Shown: in pieces, positions 12,273-21,235 of the stretch
How the letters are laid out: every line of letters begins with the position of its first letter
Position numbering within the stretch: the first letter of the stretch is position 1
Assembly: GCF_000252955.1 (NCBI RefSeq)
Contig: NC_014228.1
Location: 434,001 to 498,000, forward strand
DNA length: 64,000 nucleotides
Origin: Xenorhabdus nematophila ATCC 19061
GTDB lineage: Bacteria > Pseudomonadota > Gammaproteobacteria > Enterobacterales > Enterobacteriaceae
Direction: 5' to 3'
Made by a program: the position numbers and the translations under genes
The notes under the pieces: model-generated
What the model saw: the letters and a program-made list of their open reading frames with translations, nothing else
What the model was told of the DNA's origin: nothing
Database searches by the model: none

Positions 12273-13952
12273 CTATTTTTCCAATGGTAAACATAAAATG
12301 ACACGGGTAAATTCTTCTGGTTGACACTGAACTTTGACACCATATTGTTCACCATAACGAAGCTGCAACCGTTTATCAACCAGACTCATCCCAAGCCCAT
12401 CCCCTGTTTGTTTTGGACAATAAAGTCCGGCATTGTCTTCAATTTCGACCAATAGCAAATTATTTTTCTGATGAGCTTTAATCGTAATTTTTCCGGTATC
12501 AAGTAACTGTGATGTACCATGTTTAATCGCATTTTCTACCATCGGCTGTAGAGAAAATGCCGGCAATCTTGCACCACACAGCGATTCTGGAATCTCTATG
12601 GCAATCTGGAGATGCTCACGGAAACGGGCTTTCTCAATTTGTAAGTAAGCATTCACATGCTCTATCTCGTTTTTCAGTGTGGCAATCTCTTCAGGCCGCT
12701 TTAAATTCTTGCGGAAGAATGTCGAAAGATACTGCACCAGTTGGCCTGCTTGCTGGCTATCCCGACGGATCACTGCCTGCAATGTATTCAGGGCATTAAA
12801 TAAAAAGTGAGGATTCACTTGCGCGTGAAGCAGCTTCACTTCTGATTGCAGCAAAGATTGTTTATTCCGTTCATACTGCCCGGCAAGAATTTGTGCAGAG
12901 AGCAGGCTGGCAATACCCTCACCCAATGTACGATTGATGGAACTGAATAAACGATTTTTGACTTCATACAATTTTATAGTACCGATCACCTGCTGATTTT
13001 CTCCCCGTAAAGGGATCACCAAAGCCGAACCAAGTTTACAAGTCGGGCTAAGAGAACAACAATAAGGCGTTTCGTTACCATCAGCATACATGACTTCATT
13101 TTTTTCAATAGCGCGACGCGATTGTTCCGAAGCAATAGGCGTACCGGGTAAATGATGATCCGAGCCAATACCAATAAATGCCAATAATTTTTCTCTATCT
13201 GTGATTGCGACAGCTCCGATTTCTAACTCCTGATAAATCACTTTTGCTACACGCATGCTGTTATCTTCATTGAACCCCTTGCGCAGAATACCTTCAGTGC
13301 AGACCGCAATTTTCAACGCCTGGGCGGAAAAGGCACTGGTGTATTTCTCAAAAATAGCGCGTCTGTCCAGGAGGATGCGTATAAACATGGCTGCGCCGGT
13401 ACTATTGGCGATGATCATCGGAGCGGCGATATCCTTCACCAAACTCAGTGCTTCATCAAAAGGGCTGGCAAGAAGCAGGATAATGCCCATTTGGGCACAT
13501 TCAGCCAATAAAGTCACAATGGCTGCTGTCCACGGATTCAGCAACTTATTAATCTGTCCCCGTTTCATCAGGTAAATATGTACAAGGCCACCTAATACGC
13601 CTTCTACAATGCTAGATACCATACAACTGAATGCGGTCATTCCACCAAGAGAATAACGATGCAATCCTCCTGTGAATCCCACCATAGCCCCTACCGTTGG
13701 CCCGCCGAGAAAGCCGCCCAATACAGCACCAATTGCACGGGTATTGGCAATGGAATCATTAACATTGAGTCCAAAATACGTCCCCATGATGCAAAAGATG
13801 GAAAAAATGACATAACACATCATCTTATGCGGTAAACGGACAGTAATTTGCAGCAAAGGTATAAACAGGGGCGTTTTACTCAGTAGCCAAGCGATCACCA
13901 GATAGATACACATCTGCTGAAGTAATAACAACACGAGGTTAAATTCGTACAT
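12273..13952 (-). CDS. btsS: LytS-type sensor histidine kinase BtsS (YehU)
   Basis: This is the membrane sensor of the pyruvate-responsive Bts system. The 559 residues comprise a 5TM-LYT transmembrane receptor (N-terminal 200 residues), a GAF domain (about 210-365) and a His_kinase/HATPase module. The phospho-acceptor histidine is in [13 protein letters not shown], with N-box [10 protein letters not shown] and [10 protein letters not shown]. The start [13 protein letters not shown] matches the E. coli BtsS N-terminus; an upstream extension of 52 residues is rejected. No btsT-like transporter gene is in the window. Confidence 0.92.
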   Translation of the reverse strand: MYEFNLVLLLLQQMCIYLVIAWLLSKTPLFIPLLQITVRLPHKMMCYVIFSIFCIMGTYFGLNVNDSIANTRAIGAVLGGFLGGPTVGAMVGFTGGLHRYSLGGMTAFSCMVSSIVEGVLGGLVHIYLMKRGQINKLLNPWTAAIVTLLAECAQMGIILLLASPFDEALSLVKDIAAPMIIANSTGAAMFIRILLDRRAIFEKYTSAFSAQALKIAVCTEGILRKGFNEDNSMRVAKVIYQELEIGAVAITDREKLLAFIGIGSDHHLPGTPIASEQSRRAIEKNEVMYADGNETPYCCSLSPTCKLGSALVIPLRGENQQVIGTIKLYEVKNRLFSSINRTLGEGIASLLSAQILAGQYERNKQSLLQSEVKLLHAQVNPHFLFNALNTLQAVIRRDSQQAGQLVQYLSTFFRKNLKRPEEIATLKNEIEHVNAYLQIEKARFREHLQIAIEIPESLCGARLPAFSLQPMVENAIKHGTSQLLDTGKITIKAHQKNNLLLVEIEDNAGLYCPKQTGDGLGMSLVDKRLQLRYGEQYGVKVQCQPEEFTRVILCLPLEK

Positions 13953-14117
13953 ATTTTTTATTGGGTAATCAATGACGATGAATAGATTTAAAGCGCCATT
14001 ATCAAAGTTTGAATTTAATCCCGTCAATAGACCACTGACAGGATTATAAGCGTTTGTAAGGGTAATCCGCTCCGGTTGGAGCGGATATGACGTTAAGATG
14101 AGGGTCAATCAGGCGTC

Positions 14118-17100
14118 TTATTGCTTGCAGATGGTATACTCTGTGGTGGTTTTCCCGACAATATGCAGCACTCCCAGATCGATGTTTACTGAATAATGTT
14201 CATTTTTCCTGGAGTTCTTTTCTATGTGTGGGGTAGAAGAACGATAAGCACGTTGTTGTGGCCACCCGTATATATCATGCATTGCGTTGTTTGGATGTGC
14301 GTTGTACAAACCCATTAACTCTTCTTTGGTTGGTAATGTGCCATGTATGCCTTTGCAGTACAATTCGGCACCAAAGTGGATGCGTTTAGGCCAAACTTCA
14401 CCCGCTTCAGTATGAGTATCCATTGCTTTAAAGTGCATTCTCGTGACTTCTGCTTGTAATTTAGGGCGAGTAAAGACAATGCCATTTTCTGCCACCGCGG
14501 CTTCATCCATGTGTCCCCAGAAATTTGCGACATCGACATCCGGGCTGGTTACAACCGTGAAAATAACATCTTGTGTTTGAGGTGCCGCCGTTCTGTCCGC
14601 AGTGACAGACAGTGTTGTCTTCACACCAAGCCCATTCGGGTCGGTGATGACAACAGACAACATACCTTGCTTATCGGTGAAATCTTGGTATATACCGGAC
14701 TGACCGTTGAGCAATACGGTGGGGGATTCAGAAACATTTTGTCGGTTTAATGCCTTGATAGCGTTAACTCTGACCGCCACATTCCTGACCGCTTTCCCAT
14801 GATTCAGCGTCTTGATCGTCAGCGTGATTGATTCGCCTTTTTTGACCTTACCGGTACTTATCGTTGTTGTCATACTATCGGCCAGTCCTCTGACCGTGCC
14901 ACCTTTGCCGCTATCATAAGTATGGTTGCCTTGCTCGGCACTCATGCTGGTATCAACGATATTAGTATTCCCAATAATGCCAAGTGCATTCCGGGCTTGC
15001 ACTGCAAGTTCTTTTACCGTACCAGCATCTGATAGTGTCAATGGATAGTCAGGGATTTTGCCTGATTCAGTGATTGCATGGCCTTTTGAAATATCAGTGC
15101 TGCCTTTGTCCCCCCAGACATAACGGGATTTATCGGTTGCATCACCGTGATTGGAATTAAAGGTATAGGTTGCTCTTAATGTTTGCCCCATGGCTAATTT
15201 GCCAAAGATAGTCAGATTTTTGATGAGTGGAGCTTCAGGATGTACGAACAGGATCTCAACCGGTTTAATGGTAATCCCGTCTACTTGTGGCGTAATTTTC
15301 AGTACCCCGGTCTTTTCGCCGGCAGTAAGCAGGGATTGATAGATGCCCGGTTGGGTTTCTTGCATTGTTTCGATCTGTGGATCGCGGCCTTTTCCGCTTA
15401 ATCCACTGGCGCCCAATTTGATATCTGGGGCGATTCCACTGATGGGATCGCCCTGTTTATTTTTCAGTGCCAAAATGAGGAGAGTTTTGGAATGTCCGTC
15501 AGCCGCCAGTTCTTTATCTTTTGCTGTGAAAGTGGATTGATTGGCATTGGCTTCTGCCCGCAGCACGTGTAGCTGCATTTCAGCCCGATTGGAAGCGTTT
15601 CCCTTTTCATCATAAGCAATAGCGCCCACGGTGTAGGTATTGTTGCCCTGAATTTGATATTTGGGCAAGGTCAGTAAGTAGTGTGTTCCACCCTGAGATT
15701 TAATTGTGCCGCCATTGGCAAACAGCCCCGGGGCATCCCATTTGATCTCTTTAAGCCCATATTTGCTCTTGATGCTGATATGGATGGGTTTGATATCTCC
15801 CGCATTGCCGACAATTGAATTATCCATTGCCAGAGAGATCACTTCCCGTTTACGGTACTCTAAGACTATCTGATTATTACGATCGACTAAATCATAGCGG
15901 CTGCCTTGCAGAGTACGTTTGAATGTCACTGCACCCGGATCAATTTGTTGTGCCCACGGAGTACCGATTTCATAATTCAGTTCCATATTGAACTGTGTTT
16001 CTCCGTTACCGGATGCGTCTTGTCTGCGGTCAATTACGAAAGTCAGTAATGGGATCGGGGTATAATTGATTCCCGCCGTAAAAGCGGAAGGGTTTGTTGA
16101 CCGGTGATCTTTATTGATTAATCCGACTTCATCTCCGAAATAGTGTTCATAGACTAACTTTCCGCCAAGTTGTGGCAAAGAAGGGACGTAACCCTGAGCT
16201 CTCAGATCGAAACCGTTGGCCGGTCGCTCATCATAATCTGTCAAAAGGCGGGATTCTTTCCAGTGACTTAAACGGAAGTAGCTGTTTACGCCTAATTTCA
16301 GATAATCACGGGCATATTCTGCGCCAAGGCCAAACCGGGTATTCTCACCGGTGAAATCATGGTCAAGAAAAGCATTGTAACCCAGCATCCAGCCATCAAA
16401 AAACTGACGTTGCCCGACGCCGAGATTGATGGTATTGCGTTTATCAATACGGCGCAGGCCAAACTGAGTAAAAATCATTTGGCTCTTGGTATCGTGCAAA
16501 GGCAAAAGCATATCGAGCTGGCTGCCATTCAAACGACCACGGCTGTCTATATTGGCTTGCACACGCGCCGTGCCGTAGCGTCCCAGCCAATCTTGAATTT
16601 GTCGATTGGCTTCTCTCATCGCCAAATGGCTTAATTGGCTGACCGCGTTTTTTCCAATATGGCTTGGCTGGGCTAAAAAGTGACTGGCCTGAGACGAGGC
16701 TTCAGCGAAGCGACGAGATGTTTCATCTGTAGCTGGTGTGTTGTCTGGCTCGGAATTACTTAGGGTAGAATGACTTAGGGTAGAATGGGTTAGGGCAGAA
16801 TAATTAAAAGGAAGAAATTTATTTTCACGGGGCTTTGGGACATCAATTTCGCTACCTGTGCCAAGTGCGGTAAAAGGTTTATCGAAAGTACGCAGTTGAT
16901 TGATTTTTTTCAGGCCATTGACGGTTAAACCATAGCGTTTGGCAACGGTATTGATGGTTTCTCCTGATTGCAGGATATAAGGCTCTGTTGGTATTGCCCA
17001 TTTCTCATTTTGGGAGGTGTGTGTTTCGGCAGTCGTCAGCGCGGGAGTGAATGCACCAACAAGTGGAAACATAAGTTGAGTGACAATATTTACCCAAGCT

Positions 17101-17159
17101 ACACGTTTCAGCAGGCCCTGCTGATTATGTAGCCGCGACTTATCGAATTTTTTGTTCAT
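14118..17159 (-). CDS. Inverse autotransporter adhesin (intimin/invasin family)
   Basis: This is a likely surface adhesin of 1013 residues. In order it has an N-terminal secretion signal (to about 43) and a LysM peptidoglycan-binding motif (YILQSGETINTVAKRYG, 60-108). A Ser/Thr-rich linker with short repeats and an alpha segment come next. The 12-strand inverse-autotransporter barrel follows (about 190-440; FGLRRIDKRNTINLGVGQR, GYNAFLDHDF). The C-terminal part has bacterial Ig-like domains (about 450-860) and a lectin-like end with LPTKEEL, YGWP and a Cys pair (LYCKG, ICKQ). It is monocistronic and lies 165 bp upstream of btsS on the same strand. The ligand is unknown. Confidence 0.9.
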   Translation of the reverse strand: MNKKFDKSRLHNQQGLLKRVAWVNIVTQLMFPLVGAFTPALTTAETHTSQNEKWAIPTEPYILQSGETINTVAKRYGLTVNGLKKINQLRTFDKPFTALGTGSEIDVPKPRENKFLPFNYSALTHSTLSHSTLSNSEPDNTPATDETSRRFAEASSQASHFLAQPSHIGKNAVSQLSHLAMREANRQIQDWLGRYGTARVQANIDSRGRLNGSQLDMLLPLHDTKSQMIFTQFGLRRIDKRNTINLGVGQRQFFDGWMLGYNAFLDHDFTGENTRFGLGAEYARDYLKLGVNSYFRLSHWKESRLLTDYDERPANGFDLRAQGYVPSLPQLGGKLVYEHYFGDEVGLINKDHRSTNPSAFTAGINYTPIPLLTFVIDRRQDASGNGETQFNMELNYEIGTPWAQQIDPGAVTFKRTLQGSRYDLVDRNNQIVLEYRKREVISLAMDNSIVGNAGDIKPIHISIKSKYGLKEIKWDAPGLFANGGTIKSQGGTHYLLTLPKYQIQGNNTYTVGAIAYDEKGNASNRAEMQLHVLRAEANANQSTFTAKDKELAADGHSKTLLILALKNKQGDPISGIAPDIKLGASGLSGKGRDPQIETMQETQPGIYQSLLTAGEKTGVLKITPQVDGITIKPVEILFVHPEAPLIKNLTIFGKLAMGQTLRATYTFNSNHGDATDKSRYVWGDKGSTDISKGHAITESGKIPDYPLTLSDAGTVKELAVQARNALGIIGNTNIVDTSMSAEQGNHTYDSGKGGTVRGLADSMTTTISTGKVKKGESITLTIKTLNHGKAVRNVAVRVNAIKALNRQNVSESPTVLLNGQSGIYQDFTDKQGMLSVVITDPNGLGVKTTLSVTADRTAAPQTQDVIFTVVTSPDVDVANFWGHMDEAAVAENGIVFTRPKLQAEVTRMHFKAMDTHTEAGEVWPKRIHFGAELYCKGIHGTLPTKEELMGLYNAHPNNAMHDIYGWPQQRAYRSSTPHIEKNSRKNEHYSVNIDLGVLHIVGKTTTEYTICKQ
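16758..16802. repeat. Three 15-bp tandem repeats inside the adhesin linker
   Basis: The units acttagggtagaatg, acttagggtagaatg and ggttagggcagaata encode repeated five-residue steps (HSTLS-type) between the LysM and barrel domains. The unit length keeps frame, so copy-number change would alter linker length without breaking the gene. Confidence 0.8.
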
Positions 17160-18395
17160 ATTTATAAACCTGTAACAATAAAAAACATTAAGAGACAGCC
17201 AGCATTAAACCTATCCGTTTCAGGATATTCATTGCTATTTACTGCCAATCGTAAACCGTGTAATCAGGTGGAAAAACGTCAGGTAATGACGGAATAAAAG
17301 ATGACAACACAGTATTGCCTGATCAGAGATATCACGTAATGGTTAAAAACTCTGTTTCAATATTAAAGTCCAGATACTTGATCTGGTGTTTGTTATTTAT
17401 AAGGTTTTTTATTCCAGCATAAAATCATTTATTGATCAATATAACTTTTGTTATAAATTGTTCTGGTAAAATAGAGGATTAAGAAAAGAGTTGGTTTGAG
17501 GAAATTTTATATTACGTTAATGGTTAAAATTTTTTTATTTAAATTAGTCTATTAAAAACAAATGGTTATTATTTTTATTTATATTATATTGATGTGTTGG
17601 ATAAATAAAAATAAAGACATAATGAAACATCATTTAATGTTATTTATTAAAAAATAATTAGTGTTTTTTGTTTTTGATTTTATTTTCCTTTTGTGGGGTG
17701 GGAAATTAATTTATAGCCGTAGTTTTAATAAATTCAACGTGACGATATCATTATTGTTGTTTTTTTTAAATCGGGTATGAGGTTGTTGTTTTATTGAATT
17801 TAGTTTTTATAAATTACGATAATGCACTATATCATGTAGGGTACATGAAAGTGCGTTTTAACTCTATTTAGGATGTGGAAGTAAAATCTTATTATAATAT
17901 AAAGGTCTGGTTCATGGTGAAATAAACAAGCATTTATTTTTTAATGCAAAGAAAATATATCTATATCTATATCTATATCTATATCTATATTGATAATTAT
18001 CTTATTTAAATTAAATAATATTTAACCGGAGAATAATAGATTCAATGAGTGTTATGACGTATTTATTTATCATAAATTTAATTTAATTCATTATTTTTTA
18101 TTTATTGTTTTACACTGCCTGATGAGAAGTGGGGTTTTTCGCAGTTCATTGAAATATAGTGCCTTTATTGTAGGATTTTTATTTGTAAATCAGCATTAAT
18201 TTATGTTTATATTTATTTTATTGATATTTATCACTATTTCGAGCGCGATTTTGCTGGTTGATGCTAAAACTCATCAGATGGTGAATATTCGAACAAATTT
18301 TAGGTGGTATGGTGTTGTTTAGATGGGAATTTTCTTTTTTTCAGTGATCAGGTGCACTTTTTTCTAAAAAGAATTTAACTCAGGAGTGTCACACT
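17160..18395. other. Long AT-rich intergenic region upstream of the adhesin
   Basis: About 1.2 kb with no credible ORF on either strand and far more A+T than the flanking genes. It should hold the adhesin promoter (minus strand). Its base composition suits silencing by H-NS-type proteins, which is an inference. No tRNA or IS end was recognised. Confidence 0.6.
17957..17990. repeat. Hexanucleotide tandem repeat (ctatat)n
   Basis: Five perfect copies of ctatat (17961-17990) are preceded by a partial unit, about 800 bp upstream of the adhesin start. Simple repeats of this kind are prone to slippage. Confidence 0.9.
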
Positions 18396-18492
18396 ATGCC
18401 GTTAATTTTTTAGCAAAATCCGGTAGACCTCAGTTGTGGGCAATATCTGGCCTCCCATGCCGGGTTATTTCCCTTCAGGGAGATATATAATT

Positions 18493-18809
18493 CCACATGT
18501 TCAAAATGATTTTCATTTCGTTTTTGATGCTTGTTCTGTAGACGTTTTGTGATGGGAGATTTATTATCGATTCTTGATGTAGAATCGGGAAATGCAGCGG
18601 GATCTTGGCTTACACTGTTTTTTCAGCGTCGTTTACGGATTGAAGGAAACACAGAATTGGGACTGCATGTGAAAAATCTGTTGGATTCCACTGAGTTGGA
18701 ATCTATGCCATCCATTCTTCGCTTTGGTTTATTGCGTCTGGCTGAATTTATCAAAGCGGGACAGAAAGAGGGCGTTGATCAACACGATCGCGCGTTATCG
18801 CCATGTTAA
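18493..18809 (+). pseudogene. ubiT: Remnant of ubiT (yhbT), SCP2 lipid-binding accessory factor
   Basis: The C-terminal half of UbiT is clear (GDLLSILD, then LFFQRRLRIEGNTELGLHVK and NLLDSTELE). UbiT takes part in O2-independent ubiquinone synthesis with UbiU and UbiV. Upstream the frame is broken: a weaker match (NDFHFVFDA, compare ADVSFSADA) lies in another frame from about 18493, and the first roughly 70 residues are not recognisable. The stop overlaps the yhbS start as expected for the intact pair. ubiUV, normally divergent from ubiT, are absent here. Confidence 0.75.
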
Positions 18810-19321
18810 TCAGGGTCGAAATTCCTGTCGATGCAATGGGGATTGATAGGTTATTGCGTCAATCTTTTGAAACGTCGGCTGAGGCTGAAGTCGTTAGTCA
18901 ATTGAGAGAAGATGGTTTATTGACACTGGGTATTGTTGCGACTGACGATGAGGGTCATGTGATTGGCTATGTCGGTTTCACGCCAGTTGATATTAATGGT
19001 GAAGACCACCAGTGGGTTAGTCTGGGACCGTTGGCCATTGCGGAACCGTATCGTCATCATGGGCTGAGTGAAAAATTGGTTTATGAAGGTCTGGATAGTT
19101 TGAATGAGTTTGGATATAGGGCGGTTGTGGCTTTGGGTGATCCAGAGTATTACAGTCGTTTTGGTTTCCAGTTTGCTAACGAATATCAATTGTACTGCCC
19201 ATGGCCTGACTGTGAGGATTATTTCCTGATCTACCCTCTGGCTGATGTTTCGCTGGAGGGTTGTCAGGGTCTGGTTACTTATCCTGCCCACTTTGATAAT
19301 CTGTGGTCACGGCCTGAGTGA
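18803..19321 (+). CDS. yhbS: GNAT-family N-acetyltransferase YhbS
   Basis: A 172-residue GNAT protein close to E. coli YhbS (167), with LREDGLLTLGIVATDDEGHVIG, LGPLAIAEPYRHHGLSEKLV as the acetyl-CoA loop and LGDPEYYSRFGF. The substrate is unknown. It overlaps the ubiT remnant by 7 bp and converges on yhbQ, 22 bp away. Confidence 0.93.
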   Translation: MLIRVEIPVDAMGIDRLLRQSFETSAEAEVVSQLREDGLLTLGIVATDDEGHVIGYVGFTPVDINGEDHQWVSLGPLAIAEPYRHHGLSEKLVYEGLDSLNEFGYRAVVALGDPEYYSRFGFQFANEYQLYCPWPDCEDYFLIYPLADVSLEGCQGLVTYPAHFDNLWSRPE

Positions 19322-19343
19322 TGTCTTTTTAAGGGGTCATTAA

Positions 19344-19661
19344 TCAGGTGAAAAACGTTTCAGAGAAACCGATTGTGACTAAATAAGTTGTTATGCAGAG
19401 GGGCTGAATCATAATCAGCCTCTCTTTTTGTTGTTTGCTGAGCCTTTTCACGCGATATTCCGCTTTCAACGCGGTTCCCCGATCTTTCACCAAACCTTGA
19501 TAGACCAAGATCAATGGGCCTTTTCCTCTCAAGGCCTTAGCGCCTTTTCCGGATGTATGCTGCATTAATCGCCGGGACACATCGGTAGTGATCCCGGTAT
19601 ACAAGGCACCATTCTGTGCTCTGATCAGGTAAAGATACCAACTGGATTCTGTCATATTCAT
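19344..19661 (-). CDS. yhbQ: GIY-YIG nuclease-domain protein YhbQ
   Basis: This is a small GIY-YIG (UvrC N-terminal type) protein of 105 residues. [20 protein letters not shown] forms the GIY/YIG core, with [14 protein letters not shown] and [11 protein letters not shown]. coli YhbQ is 100 residues and has been linked to DNA nuclease activity. The last 25 residues differ from E. coli. It may begin at Met1 or Met3. Confidence 0.9.
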   Translation of the reverse strand: MNMTESSWYLYLIRAQNGALYTGITTDVSRRLMQHTSGKGAKALRGKGPLILVYQGLVKDRGTALKAEYRVKRLSKQQKERLIMIQPLCITTYLVTIGFSETFFT

Positions 19662-19932
19662 TATTTATTTTTAATGATTTTCACCGGTAGATTACCCTAC
19701 GGAATTAATGCGTTATTTGGGTATAGGCTAAATTTTCAGGATTTAATCCAGGTAACATAATGAATTATTTTAAAATATATATAGCTTGATAAGCAAGATG
19801 AGTAGCCTTTATTCAAAATAATTGAATAATTATAGCAAGAATTGCTAATTATCATTTCCGGAACAAGCGTATAACATGGCCCAAGTCACAAAGAGATGAA
19901 ACCCATTTTAGGAATGAACAGAGGATCGAAAG

Positions 19933-20184
19933 ATGAAAGTTGTAAAAAATATCATGGCTATTTTGACATTAAGTGCTATTTCATTTGGTTCATTTGCTGC
20001 TACTGAAGTGAAAGATGCTAAATCGGATAAAATTGGTGTTGTTTCAGTAACGGGTGCATCTACCCTGGATAGTTTAACCGAAGAGTTATCCAAAAAAGCT
20101 GACAAAGCTGGCGCAACTTATTTCCGCGTTGTTTTTGCCAATGGTCAGAATCAACTCAATGGAGTTGCTGAAATCTATAAATAA
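19933..20184 (+). CDS. Secreted BhsA/McbA/YdgH-family (DUF1471) protein
   Basis: An 83-residue periplasmic or surface protein. A Sec signal (to SFA-A at about 23) is followed by one YdgH/BhsA domain with GVVSVTGASTLDSL and ATYFRVVFANGQNQLNGVAEIYK. Family members in E. coli affect stress tolerance and biofilm. AGAGGATCG lies just upstream of the ATG. Confidence 0.88.
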   Translation: MKVVKNIMAILTLSAISFGSFAATEVKDAKSDKIGVVSVTGASTLDSLTEELSKKADKAGATYFRVVFANGQNQLNGVAEIYK

Positions 20185-20299
20185 TTTATAGTGTTTCCAT
20201 GCAATCCTCTTGGTGTATCTAGTTGAGTTCAGAGCACGAACTGGAAAAAAAACCAGTCGTGTTCTGTTGCAGATAGATAAAATAACGACATGGAAATAT

Positions 20300-20731
20300 A
20301 TGGATTTAAATAAAGAAATTTTAACTATTCAGCGATACCTCGCCAAACAACACGTATTCACACTTTGTACTTACTCAACTCAAGATTTCTGGTGTGCAAG
20401 CTGCTTTTATGTCTTTGATGCTGACAGTATGGCATTCTGGTTTATGACTGAAACGGATACCCGGCATGGTCACCTGATGCAGAAAAACCCCGTCGTTGCG
20501 GGGACTGTTGCAGGGCAAACCCGTAATATCGCTAAAATCAAAGGGATTCAGTTTCGGGGAGAGGTGATCCGGCTGACAGGAGAAGACGAGGCCGTTGCCA
20601 GAGCACGTTATTGCCGCCGTTTTCCTGTTGCGTTAACCGCTAAGTCTCCTGTCTGGCAGCTCAATCTGAATGAAATTAAAATGGTGGATAACACCCTCGG
20701 CTTCGGTAAAAAATGGTATTGGCAACGTTAG
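20300..20731 (+). CDS. yhbP: YhbP family protein (UPF0306, pyridoxamine-oxidase-like fold)
   Basis: The 143-residue product resembles E. coli YhbP (147): [53 protein letters not shown]. The family has an FMN-binding split-barrel fold with no assigned reaction. I start at MDLNKEIL; the 30 upstream codons have no family match. Confidence 0.88.
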   Translation: MDLNKEILTIQRYLAKQHVFTLCTYSTQDFWCASCFYVFDADSMAFWFMTETDTRHGHLMQKNPVVAGTVAGQTRNIAKIKGIQFRGEVIRLTGEDEAVARARYCRRFPVALTAKSPVWQLNLNEIKMVDNTLGFGKKWYWQR

Positions 20732-20766
20732 TATCATGGCTGCTCAGGGATACTGGGAACGAATTA

Positions 20767-21231
20767 TTATCGTAAGTAGTGGATTATCTGGTTATGACTG
20801 CCCCGCCAAATCAATGTGGGGTCGTACAACGCCTGTTCGAATTTCCCATCCACCAATACATTGATATCGTTGATCACTTCGCATTGAATCTCGCTTAATT
20901 CATTAAGGACATAGCCTGTCCATAACCAAATATCTTGATCAGGACACTCCTTTCTTACACGTTTCACCAGTTGCAGTATGGCCGGTACATTTTGCGGATG
21001 CAGGGGATCTCCGCCGGATAATGATAAGCCTTGCCGTTTAATTTTGTGGTCTTTCAAGTCAGCGATGATTTGATCTTCCGTGGCTTGAGTAAACGGCAGA
21101 CCTGAATCTGACCGCCACGTACTTTGGTTGTAGCAACCACGGCATTGATGCAGACACCCTGATACAAAGAGTGTGCAGCGGGTTCCTGGGCCATTCACAG
21201 CATCAACCGAATAATATTGATGATAATTCAT
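20767..21231 (-). CDS. nrdG: Anaerobic ribonucleotide reductase activase NrdG
   Basis: This radical-SAM activase generates the glycyl radical in NrdD. Its 154 residues equal the E. coli length, with the cluster motif C26-x3-C30-x2-C33 (SGCLHQCRGCYN) and GGDPLHPQN. The start MNYHQYY is 4 bp after the nrdD stop, so the genes form an operon. A seven-residue upstream extension is rejected on homology. Confidence 0.96.
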   Translation of the reverse strand: MNYHQYYSVDAVNGPGTRCTLFVSGCLHQCRGCYNQSTWRSDSGLPFTQATEDQIIADLKDHKIKRQGLSLSGGDPLHPQNVPAILQLVKRVRKECPDQDIWLWTGYVLNELSEIQCEVINDINVLVDGKFEQALYDPTLIWRGSHNQIIHYLR

Positions 21232-21235
21232 GTTA

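Noticed and set aside
17957..17990. Possible CRISPR repeats
   Set aside because: The units are a contiguous six-base tandem repeat with no spacers; no array-like pattern was seen anywhere in the window.
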